The notes under the pieces were generated by a model. The model was not told the DNA's origin. It made no database searches and saw only the letters and a list, made by a program, of their open reading frames with translations. A stretch of 64,000 bases of DNA. Source: Chrysomallon squamiferum. Its lineage: Eukaryota > Mollusca > Gastropoda > Neomphalida > Peltospiridae. The position numbers and the translations under genes were made by a program. The number at the start of each line of letters is the position of its first letter. Position 1 is the stretch's first letter. Where the stretch lies: positions 2,669,698 to 2,733,697 of the forward strand of contig CM022677.1 in NCBI GenBank assembly GCA_012295275.1, read 5' to 3'. This document shows positions 1 to 11,305 of the stretch, one piece after another.

Positions 1-1910
1 TTACCACTATTACTGATACACTCAGACTCACACACTGACAGACACACACTATTATCAGAGTAGCAATTTTCACTATTGCTCACAACCACACTATTTTCAA
101 AGTAGAAATTATCACTATTGATAAAACAAACACACACACACATACTATTATCAAACTAGCAATTATCAGTATTGCTGATATACTCACACAGATATTACTA
201 TCAGAGTAGCCGTTGTCACTATTGCTGATACACTCAGAAAAACAGACACAGATACTATTATCAGAGTATCTGATACTCTCTCACACATACACTCACAGTC
301 ACATAATATTGTCAGAGTAGAAATTACAAGTATTGCTCATACACTCAAACACACACATGCACACTATTACCAGTTACCACAATTGTTGACACACACACAC
401 ACACACACACACTATTATCAGAGTAGCAGTTCTCACTATTGCTGATACACTCACAAACACACACATATACTATTATCAGACTAGCAATTATCAGTATTGC
501 TGATATACTCACACAGATATTATTATCAGAGTAGCAATTATCACTATTGCTGATACACTCACAAACACACACACTATTATCAGAGTAGCAGTAATCACAA
601 TTGCTGATAGACACACAGACACACTTTTATCAGAACAGCAGGTATCACGGTTGCTGATACACTGACTGACAGACACACACACATACCCACACTATTATCT
701 GAGTAGCAGTTATCACTATTGTTGATTTACTCACACACACAAACACACATACTATTATCAGAGTAGCAGTAGACTCAAATGTACACATACAGACTATTAT
801 CAGAACAGCAATTAGCAGTATTTCTGAGAAACACACACACACACAGATCCTATTATCAGAGTAGAAATTATCACAATTGCTGATATACTCACACACACAT
901 ACTATTATCAGAGTAGCAGTTATCACTATTGCTCATACACTCACAAACACTATTATCAGAGAAGCAATTATCATTATTGCTGATATACTCACACATTCAC
1001 ACAAATACTATTATCAGAGTAGCAATTATCACTATTGCTGATACACACACACACACTATAATCAGAGTAGAAATTATGACTATTGCTGATACACTCACAC
1101 ACACATATACTGGTAGCAGTTACCACTATACACTGATACACTCAGACACATGCACCCACACATACTATTATCACTATTGCTAATACAAACATATACACTC
1201 ACACACACACACACACACATTGTTATCAGAGTAGCAGTTATTCCTATTGCTGATACTCTCAAACATACACTCACAGACTATTATCAGAGTCATCAATATT
1301 GCTGACAAACACACACACACACACACTATTATCAGAGTAGTAGTTATCACTATTGCTGATATACTCACACACACACATTAGTGTAGCAGTTTTGACTATT
1401 CCTCACAAACACACACACACACACACACACACTCATACTATTATCACAGAAGCAGTTATCACTATTTCTCATACTAATATGTCAAAGACACACACACATA
1501 CTATTATCATTGTAGCAATTATCACTATTGCTGACACACTCACAGACACAAACACACACATACTATTATCAGAGAAGCAATATCACTATTGCTGACACAC
1601 TCACAGACACAAACACACACATACTATTATCAGAGTAGAAATTATCACTGTTGCTGATACAACACAGAGATTATTATCAAAGTAGCAGTTATCACTAATG
1701 CTCATATCCCACACACATATACATATGCACACACAGATACATACTATTATCAGAATATCATTATTGCTTGTACACTTACACTCACTCACAGACACACACA
1801 CTATTGTCAGAGTAGCAGTTATCAGTATTGCTGACACACACACACACACACACACAGACTATTATCAAGAAATTATCTCTATTGCTGCTACACACACACT
1901 CAGTCACTCT
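1..1910. repeat. Degenerate CA-rich minisatellite with hairpin core
   Basis: About 25 or more imperfect units of roughly 50-90 bp. Each has a conserved core (ATTATCAGAGTAGCAATTAT followed by CACTATTGCTGATAC) and a variable spacer of CA dinucleotides. Within the core AGCAAT pairs with ATTGCT across a 7-base loop, flanked by TATCA and GATA, so most units can fold into a short hairpin. Open frames across this stretch are repeat translations rich in Cys-Val or His-Thr and are not genes. The array runs off the left edge of the window. Confidence 0.9.
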
Positions 1911-2599
1911 CAGGAATATAAACATAAGTAAAGATGAAATTAGAAAATGAATTATAAAAGGCAGAAAGAAAGACTCAGAGACAGAGAACATGAGAACAAA
2001 AGCAAAAAGGAAACAAGCAGTTTATACATATGTAGATACTTAATAACAAATACATAATAATTAATACAACTACGAATATATAACAAACCAAAATATTTAT
2101 ATGCATTAAAAATATCTACATAAAATTATTTCATAATAAAAAGTTTAGTTTAATATTCTTAGCATATGGTTTAACTAAATTGTCTATGTCAGATAGAGAA
2201 AGATTAGGATTATATGTAGAATAATTATTCAAATATTATAAACATTTATAAAATGTAATAAACAATTACCTGAAGTAAGTTTAACTAAATCGTCAGTGAC
2301 AGATACAGAAAGATCAGGACACTTTCCGATGTCCACAGCTTTCAAAGAAAGGAGTTTTCCATGGAAACTCAAACAGCTGGTTGGTTAAACAACTGGAGTT
2401 CAGACTTAATTCCTGTAGAGAACTTGGAATCTGGAATATCTGAAAAAAATGAAAAACAGTATTAACAAACCTGATAATGTATCTTAACTATCAGCAGAGA
2501 AAGAAAAAAAGTTGAAAAAATATAATAATGAGAAATTTGTCAAATCTAGATAGTTACAGAATGAAATACATATGTGTATATGTACATATACATACAGAG

Positions 2600-2603
<4 letters not shown>

Positions 2604-2668
<65 letters not shown>
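2604..2668. repeat. (GA)n microsatellite
   Basis: About 32 GA dinucleotides, intronic with respect to the LRR exons. The Arg-Glu reading frame over it is not a gene. Confidence 0.97.
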
Positions 2669-2671
<3 letters not shown>

Positions 2672-2899
2672 TAATATATATATATTTTACAAATCTAAAT
2701 TTACCATCAACTGTAAGTGTTTGGTTGTTAACTTTTGCATCATTCAGATAAAAAACTGATTAAGTGATCCCAGCTTATGGTAATAAAAACAAATAATAAT
2801 AATAATAATTCCCAATGTGCAGAATCTACATTATCAGAAAATAATTTAATGTCAGTGATTAAAATAAGCTTAGTGTGTACAAAAATAATATTGAGCTAA

Positions 2900-3035
2900 T
2901 TAATTCTGATTGGCTGATCTCTCTGAAGATTGGTTGATTAGTCATTCTGTGGTTTCATTGGTTAATCTCTATCTGTAGTCTGATTGGTTAATCAGGCTGA
3001 ATTCTGATTGACTATTTACTGACACACCCACCTGA
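2900..3035. repeat. Short repeats of GATTGGTTAAT (CCAAT on the minus strand)
   Basis: Five spaced copies of a CTGATTGG(T/C)TAAT-like word within about 130 bp; on the minus strand they read ATTAACCAATCAG and so contain CCAAT. They lie between the last two LRR exons. They may simply be a decayed minisatellite of about 27 bp. Confidence 0.6.
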
Positions 3036-3522
3036 TTGCTGCTGATATTAAGTTCAGTGAGAGAAGAATTTTCTGTGACTGCAGTACATAAATGTTTAGA
3101 CCAACATCACTCATATTATACTGGCTGACACATAGAGATGATAACACACACCATGGCTTCTGTTAATAAAAATAAATAATAATAATGAAATAAACTAATA
3201 TTAAAATTGTATATACTTACATAGAGAAAGACAGATGACAGACATATATTGTTAAAGAGTATATGATATCCATGTAAGAATGCATACACCCGCACAAAAC
3301 ACAATTTCACATATACATTAACACACACAAAAACACAGACAGAGAGAGATAGATGGATTCTGTTAATGCAGATACTGTTGTTGTTATAACAACTAATGTA
3401 ATTGTTTATCATCAACTACTAGTACCACTTTCACCATTATTTACTATTACACTTTTCATGTGAACACAGTAAATTGTTTAAATTGTGAAACTTGCTCTCA
3501 CCCTTAAAGCAGCAGCCAGTCC

Positions 3523-3970
3523 TTTAGTGAGAGCAGTTTTATCAGATAATCCATTACTAGACAGATCTAGTTCTGTGAGTCCAGTGTTTAGTGAGAGCAG
3601 TTTTATCAGATAATCCATTACTAGACAGATCTAGTTTTGTGAGTCCAGTGTTTAGTGAGAGCAATTTTATCAGATAATCCATTACTAGACAGATCTAGTT
3701 CTGTGAGTCCAGTGTTTAGTGAGAGCAGTTTTATCAGATAATCCATTACTAGACAGGTCTAGTTCTGTGAGTCCAGTGTTTAGTGAGAGCAATTTTATCA
3801 GATAATCCATTACTAGACAGAACTAGTTCTGTGAGTCCAGTGTTTAGTGAGAGCAGTTTTATCAGATAATCCATTACTAGACAGAACTAGTTCTGTGAGT
3901 CCAGTGTTTAGTGAGAGCAGTTTTATCAGATAATCCATTACTAGACAGATCTAGTTCAGTGAGTCCAGTG
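3523..3970. repeat. 64-bp tandem repeat inside an LRR exon, 7 copies
   Basis: Seven near-identical units; the marker ATCAGATAAT occurs at 3541, 3605, 3669, 3733, 3797, 3861 and 3925, exactly 64 bp apart. Each unit corresponds to the minus-strand peptide GLTELDLSSNGLSDKTALTK. Because 64 is not divisible by three, each extra copy shifts the frame, and a stop (TAG in GTCTAGTAATGG) is met in the second unit. Units differ at only one or two bases, so the expansion is recent. Confidence 0.95.
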
Positions 3971-4439
3971 TTTTCTACTAGAGTTGATGATAGAAGTTTC
4001 ATGTCAGTGGAGCCTACACATAGCTCTGAAAAAAAAAGTAAAATAAAAAAATAAATAAATAAATGTAATATCCACAGTAAATATCAGTAGCTCTGAAATT
4101 ATAGAGAAATACACATTTATATTAATAAAATCAGTATAAATAAATATATAAAAAAATAAAGAAGAAAGTTAATAAATTTAAGAGAGAGAGAGAGAATGAA
4201 AAGTAAAATAAAGAAAAGTTAATAAAATGACATGATTAAAATAAGAAAAAGAAAACCGAGAGTTTTAAGTTTTGTGTTTTCTTTAAGAGCTGGACTGACA
4301 CAGTGAGAGAAATAATCATTTCCTAGAGAATTACTCAACACATCCAAATATTCCTGTTTACCAACAACATTTTGACTACACAGTGCTAGAAACAAAACAC
4401 TCAGGTTGTGTGTATTAGCAGTAAAAACTGTTAATACAA

Positions 4440-5262
4440 ATTGTTAACATTTATTTATTATTAAAATGTAGTTAGTAGAGGACATCATAATGTTTTAACA
4501 GTAGTAACAGCAGATGTAGTAATACCAGTAGTAGAACTAGTAGAAGCAGTAGCAGTTGTAGTAGTAGTAGTAGTAGTAATTATATTAGTAACAGTAGCTG
4601 CAGAATTTGTAGTTGTAGTATTAGTGCTAATAGTACCAGGAGTAGTAATAGTTGTTTTAATAATAAGAGTAGTAATAATGGTAATAGTTGTAGTATTATG
4701 GGTAATAATTGTAGTATTAGTTGTAGTAATAGTGGTAATAGTTTGAGATATTAGTAAAGCAGTAGTAGTAGTAGTAATAGTTTGTAGTATTAGTAATAAC
4801 TGTACTAATAGTAGTAATAGTGGTAATCACTGCAGTAACAGTGATAGTGATAACTGGTAGAATTAGCTTAGGTTGTATAGTACAAGTAGATAGAATACGT
4901 AGAGGTAGTAAATAACTGCAGACACCATAGTAGTAGTAGTAGTAGTAAAAACAACATTGATAGTGTAAGTAACAACAGTAGAAATAGCAGTAACAGACAT
5001 ATTGGTAAATATAGATATATAATAGTAATAGTTATAGCTTTAGTGTGTTGAAAATCAGTAATTTTTCTCAGTAGTAGAATAATAGTAATAAGAGTGGTAG
5101 TATCAGAAGTAGCAATATTAGTAGCTAACTGAGAATACTGGACAATTACATATACTAATTACTACTACTAATAATAATAATAATAACAGTAGCAGTGACA
5201 ATATAATATTAATAATAATAATAAGAACAAGAACAATAATAAGAAGAAGAAGAAGAGAAAAC
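4440..5262. repeat. Degenerate GTA/TAG/AAT trinucleotide region
   Basis: About 800 bp of imperfect (GTA)n, (TAG)n and (AAT)n with interruptions, upstream (minus sense) of the LRR exon at 4385. No coding signal on either strand. Confidence 0.85.
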
Positions 5263-5344
5263 TATTTGTTTCACAATTATATATTTATAAATATAAAAAT
5301 AATTTCTTGTTATAGGTATAAGCGTTATGTAATCAATATGAAAT

Positions 5345-5356
5345 TGTTTAAACTGG

Positions 5357-5387
<31 letters not shown>

Positions 5388-5515
5388 GCTATTATTACTA
5401 TTTATATTAATATTATTACTTGTATTATTATTATTGCATTATTATTATTATTATTGTTGTTATTATTATTATTGTTTTTATTATTATTACTGTTATTATT
5501 ATTATAAAATATTTT
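5345..5515. repeat. (ATT)n / TATTATTG microsatellite
   Basis: Compound ATT-rich tract interrupted by G and C. The Leu- or Tyr-rich frames on either strand are repeat artefacts. Confidence 0.95.
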
Positions 5516-5539
5516 ATAACAGTTATAATTAAGATTACT

Positions 5540-5650
5540 CACAGCACTCTCAGTGTCTGTTTTGTTGGTGGTGAGGCTAAGGAAGATCACTGTTGTGTTA
5601 GAATACATTGCCAAACACACAGCTCAGAAAGCCTGGGGTCCAAATCTGTT
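5540..5650 (-). other. Possible decayed LRR exon
   Basis: On the minus strand an AG acceptor precedes a segment reading LDPRLSELCV in one frame and VIFLSLTTNKTDTESA in another, then a GTGAGT donor. The second piece fits LxxLxLxxNx, but the two pieces are in different frames and stops lie between them. A similar word (LDPAFQ...LTSLEDLSCNQIQ) occurs about 19.8 kb away near 25370-25450. Low confidence; it could be a dead exon of the LRR gene at 2314-4385. Confidence 0.3.
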
Positions 5651-6269
5651 TCCTGATAAATTTAAAACCTAGTTTTTAAAATAATGAAAATACAGAATAC
5701 TAAATTTTTCAGTAGGTTGTAATTTTACATAAAATAATGAAAAGGTTGATAATAGTTAACATGAATATTATGTAATTCAGTATGATTATATTTTAAATAA
5801 ATTAAAAATAATAAGAAAATAAATAAATGATAGATAGATACATACATACATCAAATAGATAGAAGATAGGCAGAAAGATTAATAATTAAATAAAAATACA
5901 TAAACTAAAAATAATCGTCTACTAAAACTTGTTTTAAGAGCATTTTTATAAATTAAAACTATAAATAAATTTAAAGTTATTTAAATTACTGATTCTAAAG
6001 CTATATAAAAACAAAGAGGGCAGACCTTGAAATTAAGAGAAAACATTAAGTGAATATAAATACAAATATTTATCCAAATCATTGGTAACTATTTAAAAGA
6101 CACAAACAAGTTATCAGAATAATACTGGTTCTAAAAAAAATCACTAATAATAATAATTTTCAGAAAACAAACATATTGACAATACAAGTTTACACCTTCA
6201 TTATTTTTTGGGTTTATTTGGCCATTAAATAGAGCTGTTAGGGAATATAGAATATCTATTAAAGAAAAA
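5651..6269. other. AT-rich spacer, no feature seen
   Basis: Low-complexity AT-rich DNA with short GATA runs near 5830-5870. No convincing exon, RNA gene or mobile element ends. Confidence 0.5.
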
Positions 6270-6512
6270 ATGAAAATATTAAAAACTTCAAATCGCAAAG
6301 AGTATTTGTCAAATCTGAACAACTATAAGCAGAGATGGTCAACTGATTCTTTATTTCAATTTTTCAAAACTCTTAATAGCAATGTTGATGAAACATGTAG
6401 CACAATAGAAGAATTACACTCTCATGGACAAGAAACTACTAATGATGTTTTGAACAAGTCTCATTCAGCCGAGGAAACATCTGGAGCAGTGAACAGACTG
6501 CATTGTCATTGA
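6270..6512 (+). CDS. Isolated 80-codon open frame, unidentified
   Basis: ATG-to-stop frame of 80 codons with mixed, non-repetitive composition (KILKTSNRKEYLSNLNNYKQ at the start, many Ser/Thr and His at the end). That sets it apart from the repeat-driven frames nearby. No domain, signal peptide or membrane segment is recognised, and no splice partners are evident. It may be a chance frame, an exon, or a remnant of a transposon protein. Confidence 0.2.
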   Translation: MKILKTSNRKEYLSNLNNYKQRWSTDSLFQFFKTLNSNVDETCSTIEELHSHGQETTNDVLNKSHSAEETSGAVNRLHCH

Positions 6513-6868
6513 CCAGCTGGAGAATACTTTATTATTAATGAATATATCAAGTATACTGCTAATATTATGTTACATTTATATGTTCTGTTGTTTAATGTTA
6601 TTCTTGACTCAGCAATTATACCATCCCATTGGTTAGTGGGACTCCTCAAACCAATATAAAAAAATAAAGGAGCTTGAAATGACCCTGAAAATTATACATT
6701 ATTACAATATTAAGCTGTTCAGGTACATTTTTTACATCTCTTCTTAATTCTAGATGAAATAAGTATGCAGATGAAACAAACCTGATTTTAGAAAATATGA
6801 TGCTTCTTCTTCTTTTATTTTAAAATATAGAATGTTACAACAAAATAATCAGGTTTGTATAAAAGTAA

Positions 6869-6871
<3 letters not shown>

Positions 6872-6951
<80 letters not shown>
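6872..6951. repeat. (GA)n microsatellite
   Basis: About 40 uninterrupted GA dinucleotides. Confidence 0.97.
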
Positions 6952-6955
<4 letters not shown>

Positions 6956-7068
6956 AATGCAGTGTATGACACAAGATTCTAATGTATATTACACAATGCA
7001 ACTTCCTACATTAAATTAAATTAAACTTCATTGGGTTTAGAATAATAAGAAAACAAACTCAAATTCAC

Positions 7069-8044
7069 CTGTTCAGTTTCTTTCCTCTTTTCCAGTGGCA
7101 GCAGTACAAACTTTATCCTCAGCACTGGACAGCACCTTCTGCTGAAACAACTTCACTAGCCAACATCAGTTATGTGCATTCTCAAAAAAAAAAAATAATA
7201 ATAATAATAAAAATAATAAACTGTTATAAATAAATAACTAATGTTTCTGTTATTATTAAAATTTAAATTGTACTGGTACCAGTTACTGGATTATTCAGAC
7301 ACAAAGGGGTGCGTGATATTTTTGGTATATTTTGTATAATCATTATAATGGTATTAATTTAATTAATTAAAAAAACAATAGCAAATAAATGATTATTATT
7401 ATGGTATTTTACAATCAGTAAAGAGTTGTTACTATAAAATTTATTTCACTTTCTCTAAGAAATAAAAATAAGATAAAAATCTCACAGTTTTGAATTGTGC
7501 AGTCTGCAGTTTCTATACAGCTGATTCATCCTTCTCCATGATGTAAATTTCCTTTCTAGACAGCAAATGAATAATTACCTGTATAAAAGATTTATCATTA
7601 ATTGGTAAACAAAGATTTTAGCTATTCCAACATGAACATGACACTTTATTTTTATTTTTATCAATCTACATTTGTCTGATAAATGCATTTTTCTTTCTTT
7701 GTTTATTATCATTCATGCAATATGTCTCTCTCACACATAATCACACACATACGAATGCATGCTCACACACAAACACACACACACACACACGCACACACAA
7801 ACACACATATAAACTAATTAAAACCCTGTTGAGAGGTTTCTGAAAACATTCTAACACAGGCCTGACACATTACTTGACACCAGACTGTTGATTCACATTA
7901 TCAATAATCTCTTGTATCCCTTCTTACCAGCATCAGCTTGTTTTCACAAAACTGCAGACTTCAGTGGTGCTCTGACCTTTTCTTCTTGTTCCTGTCCATG
8001 CTGAATGTAGTATTCCAGCAGCACTTGCACTCTACAGAGTGATT
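7069..8044 (-). other. Two candidate upstream exons, gene unidentified
   Basis: Minus-strand 8044-7977 lies between a GACCAG acceptor and a GTCAGA donor and reads SLCRVQVLLEYYIQHGQEQE. Minus-strand 7141-7069 lies between GTTTCAG and GTGAAT and is open in the frame SRRCCPVLRIKFVLLPLEKR. Both are free of repeat bias and have plausible splice signals. They lie upstream of the LRR exons and could belong to that gene. Neither peptide is recognised. The 7250-7900 stretch between them is AT-rich with a (CA)n run near 7765-7805. Confidence 0.3.
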
Positions 8045-8249
8045 CTGGTCAGTGATTGTGTAGCTTGATGAGAAATTTATAATGTCAACCAGGTACATTA
8101 TCAGTAGATACAGATGTAAATAGTTTTGGATGTCTTAGTATTAGTCACATTATCTGCATAAGACACCTACTTCAAAAAATTATCATTTTAGTAGTGTTTT
8201 ATGCATGGAGATTGTACAGTGTATTAGTATCGTTTGTGATTATGGTTAT

Positions 8250-8255
8250 AAACTA

Positions 8256-8304
<49 letters not shown>

Positions 8305-8661
8305 AATATTATTATAACAAATAATTTTATTAATATTTTACAGTGTCGGTATATGAAATAACCTGGTCATATTTTTCTTAAATATTTATTCATCTTTATT
8401 AGTTTTTAATGTTAACTTTAAGATATACAGTTATTTAGCTTTAATAATATGAAAGCATTTAGGGCCCCACCTATTATAAACTTTAATATGGTTAAAAAAG
8501 TATTTAATGGATAGAGGAAGTCAGCAATTTAACATAAATCTTTAAAAAAATAAATCGTAAATAAACTGACGGAAAACAACCTGCCAAACAAAATCAGTAT
8601 ATTTTCTTTTAATAGTTTTATTAGTAAATTAAAAAAAAATAAAATAAATAAAAAAAAAAAA

Positions 8662-8715
<54 letters not shown>

Positions 8716-9370
8716 AAATTGTTTGTGAGTTGACATATAGATAGTGGTAAAACAAATTTACTTTGGTGTGTGCTACACATGAAATTTATTTTAAAACAAA
8801 TTTCATTGATTGGTAAAACAAAATTTTCTGAAACATCTTAGTTTAAAAAAAGTGAAACAAAAAAAACAAAATAAAATAACTAAAATAAATAAAAGTTAAA
8901 AAAAATACAAAAAAAAATAAAAAGAAATAAATAAATAAATAAATATTATTCTCGAATAAGATGGCTGCCATCAGGTGGATGTGACGTTTCAATTATAATT
9001 AAATAAAATAAAAAATCCAAACTCATTAACAACTATAATAATAAATAGTACTACCTGTCTGCTTCACAAAATGAAATACTTTAAGCAACTTTTTTGTTGC
9101 ATGATAATGCGATTACACCAATTCTGCAGAAGATTCTTCAAATCAAATAAAAAAATCATCCCAATCATCCCGCATTTTTCCCGAAAATACAATCCTAAAA
9201 AAAAAAGAAGAAAAAGAATTCAAAACAAATAAATAAAATAAATGAACATAACAACCTTTCTTAAAATATACTTGATGTGGTTCTTTTTTGTATTATTATT
9301 ATTTGTTGCTTTTTTTAGCCAATCATTGACGTAAACTTCAAATAAACGGTGTTGTTATTTCCCCCCCTAC
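8250..9370. repeat. Dispersed/segmental duplicate module, copy 1
   Basis: This block is clearly related to 28310-29350, in the same orientation. Shared landmarks include GTTAAATATTATTATAACAA, CAGCAATTTAACATAAATCT, AAATAAACTGAC.GAAAACAAC, TAATTAAATAAAATAAAA and AGCCAATC.TTGAC..TAAAC. It contains a (GT)n run at 8261-8302 and an (AAT)n run near 8663-8708. It sits immediately upstream (minus sense) of the candidate exons at 7977-8044, as copy 2 does relative to exons at 28064, so it may be a duplicated promoter/5' flank. Confidence 0.7.
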
Positions 9371-9478
9371 TTTTTTCTTTCTTCTTCTTTTTTATTTATT
9401 TATATTTATGAAGGATATATTTCATCTTTTCAGGTGTCTTCTCCTGGTGTGCTGAAATGTTAACTAAAAACATGTGAA

Positions 9479-9520
<42 letters not shown>

Positions 9521-11248
9521 ATAAAAACATGTGAACGCAAATACAACAAACAGGAAAGTAAAAAAGATATGTACTTAAGAGAAAAAAGAATGTGGCTGAC
9601 TATACTGATTTCGAATGTCTGTATTAATGTTAAGAAAATTGTTAGATTTGATTAGTAAAATAGAAAAAAGCAGAAACCTCTACCAAAAAAAAAAAAAAAA
9701 GAAAGAAAAAGTAAACCAAAAATAAATAAATCACACTCCACGTTCACACACAGGTACCTGCATTGTCACGAGAGTTAGTAGGAATTAGTCTCACTTTCAC
9801 TTTTATTGTTTTCAATATTTCCTAATTTTCGTTGCTTGTAAACCAATGAAATTATTTTGATAACAAAAACTATTAAAATAAGCAATCGTTTTCTTCAAAA
9901 CGATTGCGTTTTTTAGCCATTGTTCTCAAACTAAAAATGACGAAACAATTTTCATCTAAAGATTTCCATTGACGTATAAATATCGGCGGGAAGTATAAAT
10001 ACGTCGACTAGATATATCTGAAATCTATCTTGAAAAAAGATCAAACCCAACGTTAGGCCTATAATTCCCACATTTATAACTACCGTCAGTGTTTTGCACG
10101 CACACGCACAGTCATATACAAATTCTATTTTAAGGAAGATTTATGTATGTATATATATATAGATAGATAGATAGATATAGAATGATCATAATATCTGTAT
10201 GTCAAATCTTAATGTGAAAACGTAGTACAATAATTCTTCTTGTATAATTCTTCAAATAGTATATTATTTGATATAAAACTTTTTTAAAATTGAATACAGA
10301 AGCATTCGGGATTGTACAGAAATAAACTTCTAGAACAATGCATTTGTAAATATTTCTTAAATATTTCAAAAACTGTTTACATAGTATCCTTTTTTTTTTT
10401 TTTTTTTTTATCTGTAAATAAAAGAATGATGTTGTATTGAATGTTCTGTTACAGTGTCCCCCTTTGCAAAAGTGCAATTTTATTATATATATATATATAT
10501 ATATACTAGTGATAATATAGGCAATATAGATGAACATTATTAATTAGATAATGTATTTATTTATCGTTATTATTATTATTATTATTATTACTACTACTAC
10601 GACTACTATTATTATATTAATTATTAAAATAAATCATGTAGACTGTCTAAAACATTTTTATGAGGATGCTAATGATTTACTGTTTAATTTTTATTTTGTC
10701 TTGGAAGTGAACACCTTCCAATATTTCTTATATTTAATGTAATTTATTTTTAAAGCAGGAAAATTTGTAATTCACATGCTATAACATGAACAGAAGTTTA
10801 AATGTTTAACAACAAATGTAAAGAACGCTAACAAAGAGTCTAGAAATAAAAAAATGATCAGTTAATTTTACTTGAATTCTTTCAGTGGCTGTTTTCATTT
10901 GTCACCAGTAATCTATGTTTAATTACAACGGGAAGGTCTACGTTGTTCAAGGCCACCGAGAGACGTCCTGTCCGTCTCTTTACAATAATCTCTTACGTCT
11001 ACAAATTGTATTGGGGATGCGTATTGAAATTACTTCTTAATTTTGTGATACTGTACAAATCGGCAAATGGATCATTGAAAAGAAGTTGAAAATAAAAAAG
11101 GTTGATATGACCCTGTCATAGTTTGTATTGAGTTAATAAAAAAATATCAGCCTAATCTCGCGCCCACTCAACATTTCATAGATTATAGAGAAGACCTGTA
11201 TACTGGGAAATATAGAGCGTACGTTCAGTTTATTTTAATTTTTTAAAG

Positions 11249-11305
<57 letters not shown>

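Larger units (their letters stand above)
2314..4385 (-). pseudogene. 3' end of an NLR-type leucine-rich-repeat gene, LRR exon disrupted
   Basis: Three minus-strand exons with matching phases. Exon 4385-4257 follows a TTTCTAG acceptor and reads LCSQNVV...SNSLGNDYF...ALKENTKLKTL, ending in phase 1. Exon 4025-3502 starts in the same phase (ELCVGSTDMKLLSSTLVENT, then GLTELDLSSNGLSDKTAL) and ends GLAAALR before GTGAGA. The last exon, 2439-2314, reads IFQIPSSLQELSLNSSCL and stops at TGA 2314-2316. LxxLxLxxNxL is the ribonuclease-inhibitor-like LRR signature typical of NLR-family C-termini. No NACHT domain is visible in the window. The middle exon is expanded by a 64-bp tandem repeat that introduces stops, so this allele is probably non-functional, unless the repeats are spliced out or misassembled. 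NLR assignment is inference; LRR is well supported. Confidence 0.7.
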
